From: AV40 sp035568175
Lineage (GTDB): Bacteria > Verrucomicrobiota > Verrucomicrobiia > Chthoniobacterales > UBA10450
Direction of reading: 5' to 3'
NCBI GenBank assembly: GCA_035568175.1
Contig: DATMON010000011.1
Location: 71,607-135,606, forward strand
DNA length: 64,000 nt
The translations under genes and the position numbers were made by a program. Position 1 is the stretch's first letter, and each line of letters begins with the position of its first letter. The notes beneath the pieces are model-generated. The model was not told where the DNA came from. It did no database searches and was given only the letters and a program-made list of their open reading frames with translations. Of this stretch, positions 23,552-31,452 are shown in pieces.

Positions 23552-26500
23552 TTAAGGAGGGGGAAGGGTGTCCCCGGATTTCGCGCGCACAATGATGGTG
23601 TCGCCCACGTTGACCATGCCATCGATGTTTACGTCGTATTGGAAATTCGTGTTATCCAGGGTGACGCCGGCATGGTTGCGGACCGCAACAGTGTCCCCCA
23701 CGTTGACCGTTGCATCTTGGGTCACATCGCCAATGAGGAAACCGATCTCCGTGCTAACCGAGGAAAGCGTACCCGAACCCGGGCCGGAAACGTTGTTTGC
23801 CGTTACCGTAACGTTCTGCTGATCGGTTACCCCGGTCAGGCTAACGATCATGCTATTGCCACTGAAGCTCACGTTCGCGCTGCCCACGCTACCCATGGTG
23901 CTCGCGGTTCCGCTGTTAACGGGCACGGCAAAATTGAACACAATATTGAAATTGCCGGAGCCGTCGCGTGGTTCGACAATGCGACTGCTCGTTGACAATG
24001 GGAGATCAAATGTGCCAGCACCATTGCCATGCGTCAGGCGCGAGACCACCGAAACGAGCCCTGGCGGGCAGAGTGACGGTAGATATCTCTGGTTATCACT
24101 GCTGCCGGTAAAACCGCCCGCCGTGGTCTGCCCGCCTATGGAGTAAAGGGCGTTCGAGATCACCCCACCTGCGCCGCGGGTACGCGCTGCCGGCATCGAG
24201 CTGGCATTAAGAGTCCAAGTGTTCTGAGTCGGGTTATAACTGTAACTGTTGCTAGACGCAGTGCCGTTAACAAAGCCGCCGGCCACGACCCAATAACTGT
24301 TCACAACTCCACTCACACCGCCGAAGACGGTCGCGGGCATATTACCGAGGTTGGCAGACCAAGTGTTAGTACCAATATTGTATCGATAGACGGCGCTCTG
24401 TGCGCCAGTCGAGGCTGTGCCACCGGCAAGGTAGATATAATCGACGCCGCCAACGGTTATCTGTGCCACCTGCGGGAAACCCACTCCAACAGGTAACGCT
24501 GCGCCCGCCGCCCAGGTGTTGGTGCCGACAGTGTAGATTTGGACGCTCGTCTGCGCGGTGCCGGCGGCGTTAAGGCCGCCCATCAGATATATTTTACCAT
24601 TGAAAAAGACTGCTCCCGCATTCCACCGGCCGGTAGTGAACGACGCCATGGTCGTGTAGGAGTTGGCGACTGTGTCGTACCGCCGAGTCGCTGTTGTAGC
24701 CACCCCGCCCGCGGTGCCGCCCATGATGTAGCAGAACTGCGCGCCATCGCATGCCGCCACAGGTGTTTCCTCTGACGCAGGGAAAGTAGCGAGCGACGTC
24801 CAGGTGTTGCCTACCGAGTCAAATTTTCGTGCCGCGGTGGTGAAGGCACCGTTGCCGACGCCGGCGAACATATAGAGATTGTTCCCAAGCACACCTACCG
24901 CCTGGTCCAGGATGTTGGCAGGCGCGACCAGCTGCGGCGAGTTGTCCGTCCATGCGTTGGCGGTGCAATTCGTGCAATCGAAGGTAGTGGAGGCCGTGGT
25001 CGAGCCAGATCCGCCATTGCTGCTCGATATCATCGCGGTGTTCGATATGGTGGTACCGCAGTTGGCGCTCGAACTGGGACTGACAACGTGAACTTTAAGG
25101 CTCGTGCCAGCGGCCATACTGGTTGGGCTGAAAACAAGGCTTTGATTTGGCGGCGAGCCGCTAATCGACCAGCCCGGATCGGTGTTAGGGACATCAATTG
25201 ACCAATTGATGCCGTTTCCTGAAGGGAGGGGGTCGCTGAAGGACAGACCATTCGCGGTAGTGTTGCCGCTGCTATTCACCTGCACTTTAAAACCGAGGGT
25301 CGTGCCGGGGTTTATGCTGGCGTTGTCAGCCGTGTTATAGACCGAGACTGCGGCGACTGATTGTCCTGTTTGAGGGACGCATTGTGTAAAGGCAAAGTTA
25401 CCTATGCGTGTCCGCCAGTTGAAGGCGCTGGTCGTAGCATAATACTCGTTCGTGTACCAGAAAGTGCAGTCATCCTGGGGGTCAACGGTCAGTGCGCTAT
25501 AATCGCCCCAGCGGCCGCCAGTGGTGCTCTGACTACCGGTACCGGCGAACAGAGTGGCTTCACCTTGTGACAACACATTTATCGGATCGGTGGAAAGACG
25601 TCCGGCATAGCGAATTTGCGGATTGATGGTCGAGGACGAAGCACTAAAGCCGACAGCAATATCACCAGCGTTGTCCATCGCCGCGCTCGCCATCCAGCGC
25701 CAGGTTGTGTCGGGCTGGTAGGTACTCTCTTGGAAGACCGTCACAGGACCACTCGTAACATTCTGTAGCTCGAGCCAGCGCACGCCCGATGTCCCGCTTC
25801 CGCTCGCGCAAGTCCCCGTTGCACAGACGGTGTAATTGGTCACGACCGATTCGTGATCGCCGAAGTTACGATAGGCAGCCCGGTACATGAGCCGGTCGCC
25901 GATGGCGTCCAAGCCACTAGTTGCGACAGCCACTCCTGACTGAGGTACGCAGAATCGCGTATTCGGGCAAACCTGGGTGAAGGCTGCCGCCGCGGGACTG
26001 GCGAAAGTGGTCCAAGTAGAGTTGGCCGGCGTCCCAAAATCCACATGGAAGTGATAAATTGGATAAGTGCCGGAAGCAGGAAAACCAACAAATGTTTCGG
26101 GCGCACCGCTCGCCGGTAACGTTGACCCATCGATGTCGGCGGGCAGCATCGGACCGACTGCGCTACCCAGTGGCCCTACGGGACTAACAAAGGTGGCCGG
26201 GTTACCGGCCAGCATATTCGTTCGGTCAAGCGCGAACGGCTGCGGGCCCTGGTAAGTGTTCGAGATGAACACGTTCATGCTCATGTAATAGGCATCGGGC
26301 CAGACGCCTAACTTGGGATAGTCGAAAAAGCTTGTGCCAAGATGAAAACCGTAGCGATAGTAACTGCCGGTAGCGTCGGCCGTAATCGATACTGCGATAC
26401 ACTCATCTGTTGGTGTCCCGGCACCGGCGAATTGGCTGATAATCCAGCGATTGGCGAAGTGGTCATAGAGAACTATTCCATCGCCGTCTCCATTGAACTC

Positions 26501-27085
26501 GCAGACGCCGCCAAAGCCGCTCCAAATCGAGGAAATCGCGATGGGACCGAGCTCCGATGCGCCCGTACTCTTGTTAAAGACCTGGATGCCTTCGTTGACC
26601 TCCGCTACGTACTGGTTCAGACCCGGTGCGCCATTAGGATCGGGCGGCGCGCAGTTGCAAACGACTCCAGGAAAATCGATGCCTTCAAAGTTTAGCGTGG
26701 TAGCAGGGATGTTGGGTGACTGAAGGCTCAGCAGCGACAGTTGCCTGTTCTGCACGGCACCGTCGGGAGCATCTAGGTGGAAGACACCTGTCTTGGGGTT
26801 TTCTTTAAGCTCGCACTTGATCTTTAGTTGCACTGGTGGAGACGTGATCTCACGCAGTGGCGGAGAAATGTCGTTCTTATACGACTTGATTACAGTTACG
26901 GAGCTCTTAAGCGCACTCGCCCCTGCCACCTGGGTCGACCCGGTTTGCGAGACCGAAGCCATCCCGGTAGGTAATGCACCCGCCGCAAACAGCGACAGAA
27001 TTGCGCCGGACAAAACAAGGACCAAGCCAAGGACAACGCGGAGATTAAAAAACGCCGATTTCGAGCCTGCTTTTTTCTTTTTCAT
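23552..27085 (-). CDS. large secreted DUF11/Kelch protein with dockerin-like module, cassette 2
   Basis: 1177 aa. A KKKK leader and hydrophobic segment are followed by the shared Trp/Gly-rich domain (about 140-590; VCNCAPPDPNGAPGLNQYVA, GIQVFNKSTGASELG, GGRWGDYSALTVDPQDDCTF). A DUF11-like beta domain follows (about 600-725; ADNASINPGTTLGFKVQVNS). Next are five to six Kelch-type blades (about 730-1030; RWNAGAVFFNGKIYLMGGLN). Then come the beta-sandwich (RLTHGNGAGTFDLPL) and a dockerin-like pair, DVTQDATVNVGD and DVNIDGMVNVGD; Gly6 of loop 1 is Ala. The architecture is nearly identical to 31453-35046, so one is a duplicate of the other. Likely an extracellular binding protein; no catalytic residues recognised. 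Confidence 0.8.
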   Translation of the reverse strand: MKKKKAGSKSAFFNLRVVLGLVLVLSGAILSLFAAGALPTGMASVSQTGSTQVAGASALKSSVTVIKSYKNDISPPLREITSPPVQLKIKCELKENPKTGVFHLDAPDGAVQNRQLSLLSLQSPNIPATTLNFEGIDFPGVVCNCAPPDPNGAPGLNQYVAEVNEGIQVFNKSTGASELGPIAISSIWSGFGGVCEFNGDGDGIVLYDHFANRWIISQFAGAGTPTDECIAVSITADATGSYYRYGFHLGTSFFDYPKLGVWPDAYYMSMNVFISNTYQGPQPFALDRTNMLAGNPATFVSPVGPLGSAVGPMLPADIDGSTLPASGAPETFVGFPASGTYPIYHFHVDFGTPANSTWTTFASPAAAAFTQVCPNTRFCVPQSGVAVATSGLDAIGDRLMYRAAYRNFGDHESVVTNYTVCATGTCASGSGTSGVRWLELQNVTSGPVTVFQESTYQPDTTWRWMASAAMDNAGDIAVGFSASSSTINPQIRYAGRLSTDPINVLSQGEATLFAGTGSQSTTGGRWGDYSALTVDPQDDCTFWYTNEYYATTSAFNWRTRIGNFAFTQCVPQTGQSVAAVSVYNTADNASINPGTTLGFKVQVNSSGNTTANGLSFSDPLPSGNGINWSIDVPNTDPGWSISGSPPNQSLVFSPTSMAAGTSLKVHVVSPSSSANCGTTISNTAMISSSNGGSGSTTASTTFDCTNCTANAWTDNSPQLVAPANILDQAVGVLGNNLYMFAGVGNGAFTTAARKFDSVGNTWTSLATFPASEETPVAACDGAQFCYIMGGTAGGVATTATRRYDTVANSYTTMASFTTGRWNAGAVFFNGKIYLMGGLNAAGTAQTSVQIYTVGTNTWAAGAALPVGVGFPQVAQITVGGVDYIYLAGGTASTGAQSAVYRYNIGTNTWSANLGNMPATVFGGVSGVVNSYWVVAGGFVNGTASSNSYSYNPTQNTWTLNASSMPAARTRGAGGVISNALYSIGGQTTAGGFTGSSDNQRYLPSLCPPGLVSVVSRLTHGNGAGTFDLPLSTSSRIVEPRDGSGNFNIVFNFAVPVNSGTASTMGSVGSANVSFSGNSMIVSLTGVTDQQNVTVTANNVSGPGSGTLSSVSTEIGFLIGDVTQDATVNVGDTVAVRNHAGVTLDNTNFQYDVNIDGMVNVGDTIIVRAKSGDTLPPP

Positions 27086-27139
27086 TGGGACCTTTGTTTA
27101 AGAGAACGACGGCGCCTGATTAAAAGCGCCCAAGCCGCA

Positions 27140-27220
27140 GTGATATTGCTTTTCGCCCTTTCTGGTCAAGGCAAAGACATCGGGCTGTGTCAGACAAAAC
27201 TTGTAGCGAAAATCACGACA
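27140..27220 (-). promoter_or_regulatory. cassette 2 promoter and conserved upstream element
   Basis: Minus strand TTGACC (27169-27164), 18-base spacer, TATCAC (27145-27140), 55 bases ahead of the ATG at 27085. The upstream element at 27189-27220 reads GTCGTGATTTTCGCTACAAG then TTTTGTCTGAC. The leader between promoter and ATG contains GGCGCC, repeated ahead of the other cassettes. The upstream element directly touches the remnant PEP-CTERM gene at 27221. Confidence 0.6.
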
Positions 27221-27352
27221 AGAATTCTGCGCCGCTGAGCAAGCAGAAGAGCGATAACTCCGAGAGCCGGAGTCAGCCAGGTGACGGGCTCCGGGAGACA
27301 GCTGCGAAAGAGCCGATGAGCGCGATTACGACAGTGAGGAAATGTTTATAGC
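27221..27352 (-). pseudogene. internally deleted PEP-CTERM gene remnant, cassette 3
   Basis: On the minus strand, 27352-27300 encodes the start of a signal peptide almost identical at DNA level to that of the gene at 30753 (ATCGCGCTCATCGGCTCTTT). It is joined directly to 27296-27221, which in another frame encodes PEPVTWLTPALGVIALLLAQ then RRRIL. The roughly 150-residue cohesin-like domain between them is missing, and the two parts are out of frame. Its place, just downstream of the dockerin gene 27408-29717, is exactly where the cassette partner is expected. Confidence 0.75.
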
Positions 27353-27407
27353 GTTTAAAGCGCCTTCCTTCTGTTGTAACCACAGTCGCTTTTCTCTCAT
27401 AATTACT

Positions 27408-29717
27408 TTAAGGAACCGTGTGCCCGGAATTGTTCCGGACGATCGTGGTGTCACCCACGTTGACCGCTCCGTCCGTGTTGACGTCGTTCATGAAGTTCGT
27501 GTTGTTCAAGGTCGCGCCTGCGTTATTGCGGACCTGGACTGTATCGCCCACGTTGACTGTTCCATCTTGGGTTACATCGCCGATCAGGAAACCAATTTGT
27601 ACGCTCGTCAACGGACGCGTTCCAGCGCCAGGACCCGACACATTGCTTGCCTTCACCGTTACGGTCTGCTGATCAGTCACGCCGGTAAGGTTGATGGTCA
27701 TCGTATTTCCGCTGAAGCTGGTACTGCCCACGCTACCGGTACCGGTCATACTCGCCGTCCCGCTGGTAACCGGCACATTGAAAGTAAAAATGATTTTGAA
27801 GTTACCAGTGAAATCGGTCCGTGGCTCGACTACCGGGCGCGGTGTCGCGCCCGGGGTGGGGCTTGGATTTGGATCTGGATACACCGTTAGATCGAACGTT
27901 CCGGCGCCATTTCCATGCGTGAAGCGCGAGACTGCCGAGACGATGGTAGGCATTGGCACTGCCGTGCACGATGGGAACTTAAACGCGCCGATGCGCAACG
28001 TGTCGTTACCGCTGTTGCCATTCGTCTGGCTTGAATAGTACATGTTAGTGTACCAGAACGTACAGTCGTCGGATGGATCGACTTCCATCTCGGTGTAATC
28101 ACCCCACCGAGTGCACGCTGCGCCCCCGCAGGTAAAAATCTGCGAGCCGGTGCCCGCGATCATCTGGGTTTCCGTTTGGGGCAGTGTGTTCGCGGTATCG
28201 CCGACTAGCCGGCCTGAATAAGCGATACTCGGAAAATTAGGGCTGCTCCCGTTTGAGGTACTGTACCCGAGTGCGACATCGCCAGCATTGTCCGCTGCGA
28301 TGCTCGGCATCCATCGATACAGCGTCGCGTCGGGGCCGTAGATTTGTTGCTGAGCGGGCGTGGTAGCGATCGCGCCGCCAGTCACGGTTATTTGTGCCCA
28401 CTGCGGGCGCACGGTCGAACTCGACACTTGAACATTATGCGTCACCCACAGCGATTCTATGCTACCCACTTTCCGATACTGAACTTTTTGCTTGATGCGA
28501 TCATCGACAGGATCGAGCCGTGTGGTTGTATTCGGTTGTGGTACTACGACGCCAGGCACAATGTACGATGTCTGGCTAACATTTGTCGCGGTGCCGAGTG
28601 AACCTCCTCCGCCACAGTCAGTTCCCGCAGTAAACTTTCGTACCTCGTAGGCAAAGGCTGTTTGCGATTCAGAGACAAAATACTCTGGTGTGCCGGCCGC
28701 CGGCCGCGACGAGGCAGGGTTACCGTGCATCGTCGCTGGGACCGGAGTAAAAGGATCGCTTGTGTTTGCAACATACGCGACAGCCGCCCCGAGTGGCGCT
28801 CCCGCTTCCATGTCCGTATAACTAAAAGACCAGAATTCAGTGCCCGTGAAGGCCCCGGTGTTGCTAAAAGCGTTCGCGCCCATGTAAAGGCAGTCCTGCC
28901 AAAATCCGAGCTTGGGATAATCATCCAGAGTTCCGGTAGGCGGAAAGCCGGTGCCCCCGGGATCGACTCGAACTGCGTACAACCACCAACCGCCCGACAC
29001 TGGATTGTTGGTTTTAGAAGCCGCGAAACATTGGTAAATCGGGGCCTGCTGATTATTGCCGTTCAGAGTGAATGCAAACCAACTGAGGATCCAGCGATCG
29101 TTCAGGTAATCGTAAACCGTTTGTGGATCCCCAAAGGCTTGTCCGTCGCACTGCGGCAAGCCTGTTCCGGCGAACAGCGAATTCTCGGTGAACGACGCGA
29201 GCAAAGTGCCGCTTTTATTATAAATGCCAACGGCTGAATTCATCGACAGGATGTAGTGGTTCAGGCCGACATCGCCATCGGGGTCCGGAGGGTGTCCACT
29301 GCCGCACTGGCCACCCGTGCACGTGTCACTGAAACTCATCCCGTTCACATTGACCGATGGCGTCGGCATTGGCGCCAGCGGACCGGGCAGGCTCGGGCCT
29401 TCCGGGTGCACGACTCGGGCTTCCGGCAAAAATTGCTTCAAGTTCGGCGGCGGTATTAGTTCCGGGCGTTCGCGCTCAACTTGGGGAAATCGCGAAGGAA
29501 CTTGCGCTAGCGTGCGCACATCCGCATCAAACGAGGCCGGCTTGACCGGCTCGATCGCAACGGCGGGAACCGCGACGTTCAAGCCGCCTGAAACGGGACG
29601 CACTCCCGATTGAGCTTTGAAACTCGATGCCAGCAAGAAGAACCCAGCAGCGAGAAGGGCAAAGGAAAGTGTAATTCGCAATATAAAGGCGCGGGTGGAG
29701 TTTTTTCGTTTTTTCAT
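27408..29717 (-). CDS. large secreted protein with dockerin-like module, cassette 3
   Basis: 769 aa, closest in size to cassette 1. A basic MKKRKNS leader and a membrane segment (about 10-32) come first, then a Pro-rich linker. The shared domain (about 120-600) includes CGSGHPPDPDGDVGLNHYIL, GGWWLYAVRVDPGG, RWMPSIAADNAGDVALGYS and CTRWGDYTEMEVDPSDDCTF. The beta-sandwich (RFTHGNGAGTFDLTV) carries a PNPSPTPGATPRP linker insertion. Two intact dockerin-like loops end it: DVTQDGTVNVGD and DVNTDGAVNVGD. Its PEP-CTERM partner downstream has been destroyed (27221-27352), and its promoter region is split by a 621-bp element. It may therefore depend on another cassette's anchor protein or be poorly expressed. 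Confidence 0.8.
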   Translation of the reverse strand: MKKRKNSTRAFILRITLSFALLAAGFFLLASSFKAQSGVRPVSGGLNVAVPAVAIEPVKPASFDADVRTLAQVPSRFPQVERERPELIPPPNLKQFLPEARVVHPEGPSLPGPLAPMPTPSVNVNGMSFSDTCTGGQCGSGHPPDPDGDVGLNHYILSMNSAVGIYNKSGTLLASFTENSLFAGTGLPQCDGQAFGDPQTVYDYLNDRWILSWFAFTLNGNNQQAPIYQCFAASKTNNPVSGGWWLYAVRVDPGGTGFPPTGTLDDYPKLGFWQDCLYMGANAFSNTGAFTGTEFWSFSYTDMEAGAPLGAAVAYVANTSDPFTPVPATMHGNPASSRPAAGTPEYFVSESQTAFAYEVRKFTAGTDCGGGGSLGTATNVSQTSYIVPGVVVPQPNTTTRLDPVDDRIKQKVQYRKVGSIESLWVTHNVQVSSSTVRPQWAQITVTGGAIATTPAQQQIYGPDATLYRWMPSIAADNAGDVALGYSTSNGSSPNFPSIAYSGRLVGDTANTLPQTETQMIAGTGSQIFTCGGAACTRWGDYTEMEVDPSDDCTFWYTNMYYSSQTNGNSGNDTLRIGAFKFPSCTAVPMPTIVSAVSRFTHGNGAGTFDLTVYPDPNPSPTPGATPRPVVEPRTDFTGNFKIIFTFNVPVTSGTASMTGTGSVGSTSFSGNTMTINLTGVTDQQTVTVKASNVSGPGAGTRPLTSVQIGFLIGDVTQDGTVNVGDTVQVRNNAGATLNNTNFMNDVNTDGAVNVGDTTIVRNNSGHTVP

Positions 29718-29729
29718 TTCTGGGAGCTT

Positions 29730-29825
29730 TTACTGACGGTTAGCATTCAGTTTGATTACTCTAGGGTAAAAAGTATTCGGATTTGGACCGAAAGATGACC
29801 TCGTCTCCCGCGTTTTCTTTTTCAT
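29730..29825 (-). CDS. 31-codon leader ORF or 5' remnant of a cassette gene
   Basis: ATGAAAAAGAAAACGCGGGA opens a 31-codon frame starting MKKKT. It is preceded by the same leader (GTTCTCTTAAACAAAGTTCC) that precedes the ATG of the other dockerin genes. It stops 12 bases before the ATG of the 769-aa gene. It is either a truncated duplicate of a cassette gene start or a translated leader peptide; nothing decides between them. Confidence 0.35.
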   Translation of the reverse strand: MKKKTRETRSSFGPNPNTFYPRVIKLNANRQ

Positions 29826-29882
29826 TTGGGAACTTTGTTTAAGAGAACGACGGCGCCTGTTCCAAAAGCGCCCGAGCCGCAA

Positions 29883-29911
29883 GTGATATCGTTTTCGGCC
29901 TTTCTAGTCAA
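29883..29911 (-). promoter_or_regulatory. cassette 3 core promoter, separated from its upstream element
   Basis: Minus strand TTGACT (29911-29906), 17-base spacer, TATCAC (29888-29883), matching the cassette 2 and 4 promoters. The upstream element belonging to it is now at 30556-30592, beyond the inserted 621-bp element. Confidence 0.55.
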
Positions 29912-30084
29912 GTCGAAGGATCGGCCGGTAGTGTCCTAATTTGGGGATCAAATAATTCCGAAGTGTCGTGAAGGCAAAGAGGCTAAGAACACCACTGTCT
30001 TACGAGTGCCGCCGGTCGATTCGCCACAAATGGCCGCCAAAATGGCCATTGCCAGTAAGGCAAGGAAATGATTTTGGTAGAGTA

Positions 30085-30117
30085 GGCGCGGCACCGACTC
30101 TGAAACGATGCCGCGCC
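30085..30117. repeat. stem-loop copy 1 inside the inserted element
   Basis: GGCGCGGCA and TGCCGCGCC form a perfect 9-bp stem with a 15-base loop. The surrounding sequence (GTAGGCGCxGCACCG...CGATGCCGCGCC) recurs 225 bases later as copy 2. Confidence 0.65.
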
Positions 30118-30199
30118 GTATATGAACCACGCTAATGGAGAAGCCCAACTAGGACTCTCGTTCCAGCCCAGAATTTAAGTTCAAGCAGCTTCGGTGCCT

Positions 30200-30268
30200 T
30201 TAGTGACGCACGACTCCCGCGATCACGATTACGAAGATGCCCAAGAAGCCTAGGAGATAGTTGGCCAT
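30200..30268 (-). CDS. possible 22-aa hydrophobic micropeptide in the element
   Basis: ATGGCCAACTATCTCCTAGG opens a frame of 22 codons and a TAA stop. The product reads MANYLLGFLGIFVIVIAG then VVRH: one perfect membrane helix with a basic end. There is no strong Shine-Dalgarno (AGATGA overlaps the start region). Composition could be chance, but the clean helix between two stem-loops is noteworthy. Confidence 0.3.
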   Translation of the reverse strand: MANYLLGFLGIFVIVIAGVVRH

Positions 30269-30309
30269 TCATCTGTGCCAAGCAAATCCGACGCCTTCAA
30301 AAGAAAGTA

Positions 30310-30343
30310 GGCGCAGCACCGTCACTCAAAGCGATGCCGCGCC
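30310..30343. repeat. stem-loop copy 2 inside the inserted element
   Basis: GGCGCAGCA pairs with TGCCGCGCC at 8 of 9 positions, loop 16 bases. The flanks match copy 1 at 30085-30117, so the element carries an internal duplication. Confidence 0.6.
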
Positions 30344-30555
30344 AAGGTATGAAACAGATTAATTGCCTAAACATAATGGGCACGGAAGGCGAGCCTATAA
30401 TTCCATACCCAAACCCAGGAAATGAACCCCCCGTCAGAGCAACTTCAATAAACTCCAACGGAGGGCTGTCATATGACTGCACTACTAGCGTTCAAGGGAC
30501 GATTTGGAGCAGGAATGAGGCCGACAGAACCAAATTATGACACTACCGATCGGCC

Positions 30556-30592
30556 GCGTCCGACAAAATGTGTGGCGAAAAAACACGACAAC
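30556..30592 (-). promoter_or_regulatory. displaced upstream element of cassette 3
   Basis: Minus strand GTCGTGTTTTTTCGCCACAC then ATTTTGTCGGACGC, the same conserved block as at 27189-27220 and 35151-35182. Its promoter lies 645 bases away on the far side of the inserted element. No gene start follows it closely. Confidence 0.55.
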
Positions 30593-30752
30593 TAATCCGG
30601 TCCGTCCCGTGCGGCGCTCTAGATATTATATATAAGTGCCGCCTGAACTTGAAGTCTCGTCTGAGGAAGGTTCAACCACCCGCGGCGTGATGATACGGAT
30701 TTATCGTCGGATAGGATCGAGACCGCCGCCCCAAACCTCCACCGGCAATTTC

Positions 30753-31406
30753 TTAACTCACGCTGCAGAGTTTGAGAATTCTGCGGCGCTGAACCAGGAG
30801 CAACGCGATAACTCCGAGCGCTGGCGTTATCCAGGTGGCGGGCTCTGGGATAACGTCGATCGTGAAATCGGCTTCTGGAATCGCAAACGTGTGACCGTTG
30901 CTATCGGTAATCACCGATATCTTGCCACCCGAAGTCGTGTTATCGATAATATACTGTCCGGGTGATGCCGTGTTGGAGACTGACACGGTAATGTTGGCTA
31001 CTGCGTAAGTTCCGGCACCCAGGCCCGGTGTGCCGGTGGGCTGAAGCCCGCCCAGATCGTTGGCATTAACCGGGCTCAAGTTCTGCGGATAACTGATGCT
31101 GGCTGTTTGCAAGTCGGTGAATGGACCTACGGACGCGTCACGGAGCGTGATGGCAAAGTTGAACGGCGCTCCGGCAGGAGTCTTTTGTTGGAACCAGTAG
31201 GAAAGACCTTCCAGGTTGGAAACACTTCCGCCAGGCGTGAAAGCGATTTCGATCTCGAAGGTGAAGCTCGATCCCGGAGCAACAGCCGGCTCAACGGAGG
31301 GTACGTAGATAAACGTGGCAGTCTGACCGGACGCCACCGAGATACCCGCAAAAGAGCCGATGAGCGCGATTGCTAGAGTGAGGAAATGTTTGTTTATAGT
31401 GTTTAT
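30753..31406 (-). CDS. PEP-CTERM protein with cohesin-like domain, cassette 4, no ATG at the expected start
   Basis: About 217 aa if read from 31406. The expected signal peptide is present in frame (KHFLTLALIG-like, reading HFLTLAIALIGSFAGISVAS). However, both codons aligned with the two Met codons of the cassette 2 paralog (MNTMKKY) are ATA, at 31406-31404 and 31397-31395. The only standard start downstream is the GTG at 31337, which would remove the signal peptide. The rest is intact: SSFTFEIEIAFTPGGSVSNL, LSYWFQQKTPAG, GTYAVANITVSVSNTASPGQ, and tail IPEPATWITPALGVIALLLV then QRRRILKLCSVS. It follows the 1197-aa gene by 46 bases. It is either a non-standard ATA start or a recently silenced gene. 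Confidence 0.65.
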   Translation of the reverse strand: MNTINKHFLTLAIALIGSFAGISVASGQTATFIYVPSVEPAVAPGSSFTFEIEIAFTPGGSVSNLEGLSYWFQQKTPAGAPFNFAITLRDASVGPFTDLQTASISYPQNLSPVNANDLGGLQPTGTPGLGAGTYAVANITVSVSNTASPGQYIIDNTTSGGKISVITDSNGHTFAIPEADFTIDVIPEPATWITPALGVIALLLVQRRRILKLCSVS

Positions 31407-31452
31407 AACGCCTTCTTTCTTTTTATCACAATCGTTTTTCTATAGCAATAGT

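Larger units (their letters stand above)
29927..30547. mobile_element. 621-bp non-autonomous element with terminal inverted repeats and 8-bp target duplication
   Basis: Terminal inverted repeats GGTAGTGTCCTAATTTG (29927-29943) and CAAATTATGACACTACC (30531-30547) match at 16 of 17 positions. Both ends are flanked by the direct repeat GATCGGCC (29919-29926 and 30548-30555). The paralogous promoter of cassette 4 (35126-35182) is the uninterrupted site, with ATCCGGCCGCGTCAGACAAA continuous. No transposase frame is present, so it is MITE-like and must be moved in trans. An 8-bp duplication fits several IS families (for example IS1595, IS66, ISL3); I do not assign one. Inside are two similar stem-loops and a 22-codon hydrophobic frame. 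Confidence 0.8.

Noticed and set aside
27086..27407. A complete third PEP-CTERM gene was expected here
   Set aside because: Only the signal-peptide and tail pieces remain, joined out of frame; annotated as a remnant.
29948..30148. 66-codon frame inside the mobile element with a hydrophobic stretch
   Set aside because: It runs through the stem-loop and has no start signal or family resemblance; less convincing than the 22-codon frame.
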